64,000 nt of DNA from Elymus sibiricus (taxonomy: Eukaryota; Streptophyta; Magnoliopsida; Poales; Poaceae). The stretch lies in the NCBI GenBank assembly GCA_039707655.1, contig CM077676.1:189220936-189284935 (forward strand). Reading direction: 5' to 3'. A program made the translations under genes and the position numbers. Shown here one piece after another: positions 56,891-64,000 of the stretch (position 1 is the stretch's first letter; each line of letters opens with the position of its first letter). The notes beneath the pieces were generated by a model that was not told the DNA's origin, did not search any database, and saw only the letters and a list, made by a program, of their open reading frames with translations.

Positions 56891-57899
56891 AATATGTGAT
56901 TCGGTAAGTAAGAAAAAATATGTTATTTTTATTGTATTAGAAAAGTTGTGATTGTCATTCAATAGTAGATGTCATAGTGCGCGGGATTAGCGATTTGTTA
57001 TTGAGGAATATCTGATTTTGTTTTGAAAGGTTTATCTAGAAAAAAATTGTCTATATTTTAGAAAGGTAATCTCATGTATATGGTGTGATTTCTAAATTCT
57101 CAATTACCTATTATTTACGTGATTGAATTGAATCAGCACCTGCCAAAGGAAGCACGAAAAAATGAAAGGAGGGTCGGGCGAATTGATTCGGTTTTTAGTG
57201 GGAGGGTGGAAAACGCGGTGTGGAGGGGTGGTGGTACGAGGTGAGGCGAAATTAAACTGTGGATACCGGCCTACCAACTCCCCCTTTAGGAGTTGAGAAA
57301 AAGAAGCAGAGAGAGGGCTACAGGTAAGAAACGTGCAACCATGGAGAGGGACGGGTCGATCTTCTTCCATGAAAACGAGGAGGGCACTGCCAGAGTTCAT
57401 CACTAGCAGATTTGTGAGCGTTTTTCATCCGTTTCCCCTCTTTTCTATTTTGTATTGTCGGTCAGTTGCGTGTCGATCATTAGACATGCAACTGCACCCG
57501 CTGTAACCTCAATGTAACTACGCGACCCACATAGCCAGGGAGGGAGCTAATATCTAACAATCAGTTAGGGAGGAGCTCCTCATCGAACGATTCGATCTCC
57601 ATGGGGTCGATCGACCAGCGAATGTTTTCGTTCTCTCAGGTTGTGGCGATGGAGTGAACGATCCATCAGGCCCATTGTGGAGCATGCAGGGCGTGTTTGC
57701 ATCGAGTAATGGGCCTCATGCCTGGTAGCTCACTACCGCCTGTGTCAGGCTCACTAACATGCAGGTCCCTCCGCCCGACAAGACAATGGCCTCGCGCGGC
57801 GCTCGGCCCACCAGACTAAGGAAGCCCAACCCAAGAACCCAGGGAGCGGAGTGGGTGTGACCCAGCAAGCACTCGATGGCTAGTTATCCTCCCATGCAA
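56891..57899. other. Intergenic stretch, possibly including the start of element F LTR
   Basis: No coding frame of note. The LTR of element F must begin somewhere in or after this stretch, but no matching second LTR is available to fix it. Confidence 0.35.
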
Positions 57900-58076
57900 G
57901 GCAGAGAGCGATCATCCAGTGGATCACAAAACTCGGCGGCGGCGGCTACCTGTTCTTCCTCTACCCCTGATCCCCTTTCCCCAATTCATGTAACAGAGAT
58001 TGTAATCCACTATCGCTACTTGAATTCGACCGTGAGAGTAATAGATTGAGAGAAGTATCGTTAGGTTGCTAACATA

Positions 58077-58090
58077 TGGTATTCAGAGCC
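58077..58090 (+). other. Element F primer-binding site (initiator tRNA-Met type)
   Basis: tggtattcagagcc, the usual tggtatcagagcc with one extra T, two bases after the LTR terminus. Confidence 0.75.
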
Positions 58091-58604
58091 TCAATCTTCC
58101 CCGCGCTGGGCAATTCGTCAAAACTCGCATCCAAAAATCGCTCCGAAATCAAATCGAGGCCATGGATCCGGCGTTCAAGGACTACTTCGACAAGTTGACC
58201 ACCTCCCTCGACGCGATCAACTTCGACATCCGCTCCAACACCATGATGATCAACGCCACTGTTACCAAGCTCGAAGATCTGGTCAAGTGTCGCCCCGATC
58301 TGGAGAGGCGCGTCGAGCAGCTGTCCACCGCGGTCGCCGTTCTCCAACACGGCGATCCGCAACCATCGAGGGGTAGCTAGCGGCTGCGGTCGCTGCGTCT
58401 TCACCACCCGCATCACCAGCGCCTCTGTGTGACCACATCCGCACCAACAAGGACGCGGAGGGCGGCGCCCTCGGGCCTCCGGGCCATGACTTTGACGGTG
58501 CACCACGGGGTTGGCGCCGGCGTTCGCGTCAATGGCCACCTCGGCCAACGGTCAGTTTCCCCTTCCTTCCTCGGCCTCCCTTGCCTCCCCTTACGCCCAC
58601 GCTA

Positions 58605-58609
58605 GTCAG
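58605..58609. repeat. Target site duplication GTCAG of the solo LTR, left copy
   Basis: GTCAG at 58605-58609 is repeated at 60168-60172; removing the LTR and one copy rejoins the gag frame (TLVSQLLAG). Confidence 0.9.
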
Positions 58610-60167
58610 TGCTATTTGTAGTCTGCGTTGGTATTTCCCCGAAGAGGAGAGGATGATGCACTACAGTAGAGATAAGTATTTCCCTCAGTTAAGAACCAAG
58701 GTTATCAATCCAGTAGGAGAACCAAGCAAAATTCCGTTAAGCGCACCTGCACACACAAGAGCAAACACTTGCACCCAACGCAAATAAGAGGGTTGTCAAT
58801 CCTCTTAGCGGTTATTTGCAAGGATTAAATCTTATCGAGGCAAATAGATAAACTAAAATACTAATTAAAATAAAAGTAAATAAATTGCAGCAAGGTAATT
58901 TTAGGTTTTTATATGATAAAGATAGACCCGGGGGCCATAGTTTTCACTAGAGGCTTCTCTCTTGAGCACATAAACATACGGTGGGTAAACAAATTACTGT
59001 TGGGCAATTAATAGAAAAGAAAATAATTATGGCGGATTCATGACAATGATCATGTATATAGGCATCACGTCCGAGACAAGTAGACCGACTCCTGCCTGCA
59101 TCTACTACTATTACTCCACTCATCGACCGCTATCCAGCATGCATCTAGAGTATTAAGTTAATAAAAACAGAGTAACGCCTTAAGCAAGATGACATGATGT
59201 AGAGAAGCAAATTCAAGCAATATGAATAAACCCCGTCTTTTTATCCTTAATGGCAACAATACAAATACGTGTCATGTCCCCTTCTGTCACTGGTATTGAG
59301 CACCGCAAGATTGAACCCATCACAAAGCACCTCTCCCATTGCAAGATAAATCAATCTAGTAGGCCAAACCAAATCGATAGATCGGAGAGAAATACAAAGC
59401 TATAGCAATCATGCATAAAAGAGTTCAGAGAAGACTCAAATATTTCTCATGAATAATCTGGTCATAAACTCACAATTCATCGGATCCCAACAAACACACC
59501 GCAAAAGAAGATTACATCGGATAGAACTCCAAGAACATCAAGGAGAACATTGTATTGAAGATCAAAGAGAGAGAAGAAGTCATCTAGCTACTAGCTATGG
59601 ACCCGTAGGTCTGTGGTAAACTACTCACACATCATCGGAAGGGCAACAAGGTTGATGTAGAAGCCCTCCGTGATCGATTCCCCCTCCGGCAGAGTATCGG
59701 AAAAGGCCTCCAGATGGGATCACGAAAGAACAGAGGCTTGCGGCGGCGGAAAGGTTTTCTCTTCTGGCTCTTTGGGGGTTTCCCAATATTTGTGAATTTA
59801 TAGAAGTGGAATTAGGTCAAACGGAGTGACGTGGGCCCCACAAGGCAACACGGCGCCCCCCTGGGGCGCGCCCTGTTGCCTTGTGAAGCCTCCGTGAGGC
59901 TTCTGGCCTCCTCCCAAAGCTTCCAAGGTTTCTTTTGTCCAGAAAAAAATCTCCAAAAATTTTCGTGGCATTTGGACTTCATTTGGTACTGTTTCTCTGA
60001 AAAGCCAAAAACAAGCAAAAAACAGCAACTGGCACTGGACACTAGGTTAATAGGTTAGTCCCAAAAAATGATATATAATTGTATATAATTGCATATAAAA
60101 ACATCCAAGATTGATACTATAATAGCATGGAACAATCGAAAATTATAGATACGTTGGAGACGTATCA
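58610..60167 (-). mobile_element. Solo LTR of the element A family
   Basis: 1558 bp, TG...CA, reverse complement of 32768-34322 over its entire length. No internal domain or second LTR is present. It is flanked by GTCAG. It arose by recombination between the two LTRs of a full element after insertion into the gag of element F. Confidence 0.93.
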
Positions 60168-61221
60168 GTCAGCTCCTCGCCGGAATTGTCCAGGCCCATC
60201 CATCTATCGGGTTTCCTCAATTCAGTGGGGAAAATCCGCGGCTATGGAAGACACTGTGTGAACAGTATTTCCATATGTTCAGGATTCAGGAGAAATTCTG
60301 GGTTCCGATGGCTTCTCTGAACTTCACGGGCGCTGCTTCAGTTTGACTACAGTTGGTTCAGAAAAAAGCTTTTTGAATTTGACCGAGAGTCGTTTTCTGC
60401 ACTATTCTACATGCACTTCGGTCGTGATCGCCACCAGCTTTTAATTCGCCAGTTCTATACCCTGTCTCGGAAATCTTCTATTGCCGAATACATTGAGCAG
60501 TTTGAGTTGATTATTAACAATCTCTCTACATATTCTGAATCCATCCATCCCTATTACTATCTCACTCGTTTTGTTGAGGGTCTTCGAGATGACATACACG
60601 CGGTCGTCCTGGTGCAGTGACCACCGGACCTCGACACCGCGTGTGCATTTGCGCTACTTCAGGAGGAAGTGGTGGACAGTGCCGCACTGGAGTGTACGCG
60701 ACCACCGCCGGCGGCGCGTGCGGCGGATCTGGTGAATCGGGCGCACGCAGGCATACCTATGGCGCTGCCTTCACCGCCACCACACGGGTGCCCTCCTACA
60801 CACCGGCCACTACGGATCGCCGCGGAGGAGACGCCAATCGTACAAACGGCTCCAGGATCAAGGCTCTGCGAGTATAGTTGCGCACGCGGGTTGTGCTTCA
60901 AGTGCAGCGAGCGCTGGGGGCAGGATCACACCTGTCCCACCAGCGTGCAGCTGCATGTCGTCAAGGAGCTGCTGGAACTCTTTCGCATCGACTGCGGCAA
61001 CGACCTACAAGCACCACCGCATCCTGCCGCGCTGGTGGAAACAACCATGGCCATTTCGCGTCAACCGCTTATAGGGGGAACACCACCCAAGGCTATCAAG
61101 CTCGAGGCATGGCTCTAGGGCCGTGAAGTGCTACTTCTGGTGGACTCCGACAATTCCACCTCATTCATTGATGTGCACCTGGCATCGTCTCTCGCGGGCG
61201 TTGCGCCTCTGCCTCGGCCAT

Positions 61222-61484
61222 TGTGATGCCTGGCTTATTAGGGATGATAGACTACTCATATCAATAAGTAATTCCTTCTTTTCCGGGAGCCCATTCGGAC
61301 AGAACTCCAAAGTTAAGCGTGCTCAGCTTGGAATAATTTCAGGATGGGTGACCGACCGGGAAGTTGCTCCTGGGTGCGCATGAGTGAGGACAAAGTGCGC
61401 AGGAAAGACTAGTATTGATCTGTGAGGCCAGTCTAGATCTCGCCAGGAGTAACGACCACCGGCGGGTGTGTCCGGGGCGTTACA
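61222..61484 (+). repeat. Cassandra left LTR
   Basis: 263 bp, TGTGATGCC...GCGTTACA; pairs with 61681-61943. Confidence 0.93.
61286..61380 (+). promoter_or_regulatory. 5S-rRNA-like RNA polymerase III promoter, left LTR
   Basis: The LTR contains agaactccaaagttaagcgt at 61301-61320 (A box), followed by aggatgggtgacc and gggaagt at 61341-61363 (intermediate element and C box). Both boxes are nearly identical to plant 5S rRNA genes, while the sequence between them has diverged. It is expected to bind TFIIIA and recruit polymerase III. Confidence 0.85.
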
Positions 61485-61680
61485 AGTTGGTATCAGAGCC
61501 GACCCTCGCGGTTACACGGATGTTTGCGGACAGGTGCGTGATCATGTTGTTCATGACGTTTGTGACCCGTCGTGGCACACGACATGTCACATGTACCGGA
61601 CTGGATGCGCAGACGTATGTGCCAAGAGGGAACGTTCCTGTGGCCCGACGAGGACGTCGGTTCCTTTGAGTGGGGGTGTA

Positions 61681-61943
61681 TGTGATGCCTGGCTTATTAG
61701 GGATGATAGACTACTCATATCAATAAGGAATTCCTTCTTTTCCGAGAGCCCATTCGGACAGAACTCCAAAGTTAAGCGTGCTCAGCTTGGAGTAATTTCA
61801 GGATGGGTGACCGACCGGGAAGTTGCTCCCGGGTGCGGATGAGTGAGGACAAAGTGCGCAGAAAAGACTAGTATTGATCTGTGAGGCCAGTCTAGATCTC
61901 GCCAGGAGTAACGACCACCGGCGGGTGTGTCCGGGGCGTTACA
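61681..61943 (+). repeat. Cassandra right LTR
   Basis: 263 bp, with the same 5S-like boxes at 61761-61823. The C-box region is identical to the left copy. Confidence 0.93.
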
Positions 61944-62253
61944 GCCATGCCGCGTCAAGGTCGCGGACGGGGGAGAGCTTTGCTGCGTCTCCCACATCCC
62001 TAAGTGCCGTTGGTTTTCTCGGGCGCAAGAATTCGCGATGGACATGAACATCCTTCCCCTGGGCGCGTATGATGCGATTCTTCGAATGGATTGGTTGCAA
62101 GAACACGACCCAATGAGTGTGGATTCGCGAGGCAAGCATATGCTGATCGCTACCCCGATGGGTCCGGTTCATCTTCAGGGCCATACCGGCAGCACCGCGC
62201 CCTGCTCGGAGATTAACAGCCTGCAGCTGCACTGCTCACAACACTAGGGGTCA

Positions 62254-63471
62254 TTGGTGCAAGTCGTACAATTCTATCAGGTCTCGGACAACGATGAACT
62301 GTTTGCACCAACTCCAGGCAACATCCAAGCAGCTATTGATCAGTTCCAGGACATGTTTGGAGAACCCACGGAGCTGCCACCGCGATGCGCTTGTGATCAC
62401 CACATTTCCTTGATGCCTGGGGCGCAACCTGTTAATCTAAGACCCTATAGACACAAGTCGAAGCACAAGTCTAAGAAAGAACAGGAGGTCCAAGAGCTGC
62501 TGAAGGCAGGCATCATCCAAAAAATCTATAGTCCGTTCTCTTCTCTGGTGATCCTCATCAAAAAGAAGGATGGCTCATGGCGCATGTGCATTGATTACTG
62601 GCACCTCAATGCCATGACTGTAGTGGGAAAGTATCTGGTGCCCATAATTGAAGAATTACTCGATGAGTTGCATGGGGCCAAGTGGTTCTCCAAGTTAGAT
62701 ATGTGTTCATGCTACCACCAAATTCGTTTGGCAGAGAGTGAGGAGTTCAAAACAGCCTTTTAGACTCATTCTGGGCACTTCGAATTCAAGGTTCTATCCT
62801 TTGGCCTCGCGGGCGCACCGGGAACATTCTGGGGGCCATGAATGATACATTGCATCCACTACTGAGGGTTTGTGTTGGTATTTTTTGATGATATTCTTTT
62901 CTTCAGCAAAACTCTGAGTGATCATGCAAAGCATCTCAAGCAAGTGTTCATGCTCCTTCGCCGTGATCAATTGAAGGTACAACAGAGTAAATGCGCCTTC
63001 GGTCGGGAACATATCACGTACTTGGGACATGTGATCAATGCCGAGGGGGTCGCAACGGATCCTGCTAAAATCAAAGTTGTAGAGGCGTGGCCAACTCTGA
63101 CAAATGTCAAAGAGGTGTGCTAGTTTTTGGGATTAACTGGTTATTACAGTCGGTTCGTGAGGCAGTTTGGGGTGTTGGCTCGGCCTTTGTTCAACATGCT
63201 GAAGAAGGGTTCCCCATTCGTATGGACAGACAACACGGAACAGAGTTTTCGGGTGCTCAAAGAGGGATTGATCTTAGCCCCAGTTCTAGCACTACCCAAC
63301 TTTCAGGAACAGTTCACGGTCGAAATGGACACTTGTGACTTTGGCATTGGAGCAATCTTACAACAAGACGGGCACCCCATCGCCTTCATGAGCAAATCCC
63401 TCTGTCCCAAGTACCGTGGGTTGTCAACTTATGAGAAGGAGTACCTGGCGATCGTTGCAGCAGTGGACTAG
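62254..63471 (+). pseudogene. Element F reverse transcriptase and RNase H
   Basis: From 62254 the frame gives the RT start (LLKAGIIQKIYSPFSSLV, VILIKKKDGSWRMCIDY, WFSKLDMCSCYHQIRL). A TAG stands at 62761-62763. Around 62831 a base is lost and around 62867 the frame returns, so the catalytic FFDDILF follows in the original frame at about 62881. A TAG at 63121 replaces a codon in VC*FLGLTGYY. RNase H has METDC-like VEMDTCDFGIGAIL and LSTYEKEYLAI, and a TAG at 63469 follows AAVD. Confidence 0.88.
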
Positions 63472-64000
63472 TGGCGACCATACCTCCAATCAGCAGAATT
63501 CATTATTAAAACAGATCAACGGAGCTTAGTGCACTTGCAAGAGCAAAGACTTGTCACGCCATGGCAGCAACGAGCATTTACTAAGCTCCTTAGGTTGCAA
63601 TATCGGATCATCTACAAGAAAGGAATAGAGAATGGGATCGCGGATGCTCTTTCCTGCCTGCCCAAACCTGAAACCATGTTCGGGGTCTCATCTTGCCAAT
63701 CGGAATGGCTCGAGGACGTGATCGCAAGTTACAATTGCAACCCACACGCTCAGCTACTCCTGGAACAGTTAGCAATTAGACCTGACCCGAAAGGGCGTTT
63801 CAGTCTTGCACATGGCATCCTCTGTTTCCATGATTGCCACTGGTTAGGGGGCAGCACGATGTTGCAGCAACAGATCATCGCTGATTTCCACGACAGCCTC
63901 GTCGGGGGGCACTCCGGGTTTCCCCTAACCTACAAACACATCCGAAGACTGTTTGCCTGGCCCAAGATGAAGATCCATATCTTGTAGTATGTCAAATGTT
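63472..64000 (+). pseudogene. Element F RNase H end and integrase zinc finger (partial)
   Basis: After the TAG the frame continues WRPYLQSAEFIIKTDQRSL and GIADALSCLPKPE. It then gives the integrase N-terminal HHCC module (FHDSLVGGHSGF, KHIRRLFAWPKMK). A TAG at 63985-63987 precedes YVKC at the window edge. The catalytic core lies outside. Confidence 0.8.

Larger units (their letters stand above)
58162..60900 (+). pseudogene. Element F gag, split by a solo LTR
   Basis: The ATG at 58162 opens MDPAFKDYFDKLTTSL, with a coiled stretch (TKLEDLVKC). After a one-base shift near 58370, a Pro-rich linker runs to 58604. After the solo LTR the frame continues (QLLAGIVQAH, GFPQFSGENPRLWK, FYMHFGRDRHQLLIRQFY). 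A TGA near 60343 replaces Trp in ASV*LQLVQ, and a TGA follows VVLVQ at 60618. A zinc-knuckle-like CFKCSERWGQDHTC lies at about 60895-60936. Confidence 0.82.
61222..61943 (+). mobile_element. Cassandra TRIM with 5S-rRNA-like LTRs
   Basis: A complete 722-bp terminal-repeat element: two 263-bp LTRs (61222-61484 and 61681-61943) differing at 6 positions by eye. The initiator-Met primer-binding site tggtatcagagcc is at 61488-61500 and the polypurine tract gagtgggggtg ends near 61678. The 5-bp duplication GCCAT flanks it (61217-61221, 61944-61948). There is no coding capacity. Each LTR carries a 5S-rRNA-like segment, the defining trait of Cassandra. Confidence 0.93.
60901..62250 (+). pseudogene. 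Element F protease region, split by the Cassandra element
   Basis: Following the zinc knuckle, a TAG at about 61117 precedes LLLVDSDNSTSFID, the protease active site with D-S-D in place of D-S-G. The frame reaches VAPLPRP at 61221, is interrupted by Cassandra, and resumes exactly in frame as CRVKVADGGEL at 61944. It then reads AYDAILRMDWLQEHDPMSVD to a TAG near 62246. Confidence 0.8.
57900..64000 (+). mobile_element. Element F: Reina-type chromovirus, degraded, continues beyond the window
   Basis: The end of a 5' LTR (..GCTAACA at 58074) is followed by a primer-binding site, gag, protease, RT, RNase H and the start of integrase on the plus strand. The left LTR edge is not determinable here. 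RT and RNase H wording (FFDDILF, GLSTYEKEYLAI, TDQRSL) fits the Reina clade. A solo LTR and a Cassandra element interrupt it. Multiple stops and indels make it inactive. Confidence 0.85.

Noticed and set aside
61286..61380. A 5S rRNA gene
   Set aside because: The similarity is limited to promoter boxes, lies inside an LTR and is repeated in the partner LTR, so it is Cassandra rather than a 5S gene.

Overview
The window is nuclear DNA from a grass, almost certainly the wheat/barley tribe (Triticeae). About three quarters of it is nested transposable elements. The LTR retrotransposon architecture, Stowaway MITEs with the CTCCCTCCGT terminus, Helitron ends with a CCCGTGCGTTGCAACGGG-type hairpin, a Cassandra TRIM and frequent in-frame stops all fit a large methylated cereal genome. 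Only one single-copy host gene is convincing.

Layout. Element A (+) is a gypsy-like element whose internal DNA starts before base 1. It stops at 1404, resumes at 30716 and ends with its 3' LTR at 32768-34322. Element B (-, 1405-30710) is a Tat-lineage gypsy element with 865-bp LTRs and a CATGC target duplication, and it splits A. B carries gag-pol on the minus strand (23283-29748). In the opposite direction it carries a separate, intron-containing, coiled-coil/Transposase_28-like gene, now in three pieces (2666-4714, 13191-13229, 21094-22563). Two elements have landed inside that antisense gene: C (4715-13190, target duplication ACAAG, a non-autonomous relative of A with a gag-like ORF) and D (13230-21092, a Tekay/Del chromovirus lacking its 5' LTR). 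LTR divergence counted by eye (B about 3.7%, C about 2.8%) agrees with the nesting order.

From 34323 to 37918 there is a candidate DNA-transposon-like block. It holds an RGG-repeat remnant, an intact two-exon GRF zinc-finger gene, two diverged copies of an unknown minus-strand gene, and two arrays of a 25-bp palindrome of fixed length. It is followed by a plastid-like tRNA half, a LINE 3' end with a triplicated tail, Helitron ends, a captured gene fragment with phase-consistent splice sites, microsatellites and MITEs.

A WIP/KASH-type nuclear-envelope protein gene lies at 50707-53123 (-). It has two exons, a C-terminal membrane span and a final V-P-T tail, but a one-base frameshift separates the two coding halves. 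A Helitron 3' terminus sits just beyond its 3' end.

The right end (about 57.9 kb to 64 kb, +) is element F, a decayed Reina-type chromovirus that continues past the window. It is interrupted by a solo LTR of the A family (58610-60167, duplication GTCAG) and by a complete Cassandra TRIM with 5S-rRNA-like LTRs (61222-61943, duplication GCCAT). Nothing here looks like an operon, a CRISPR array or any other prokaryotic feature.
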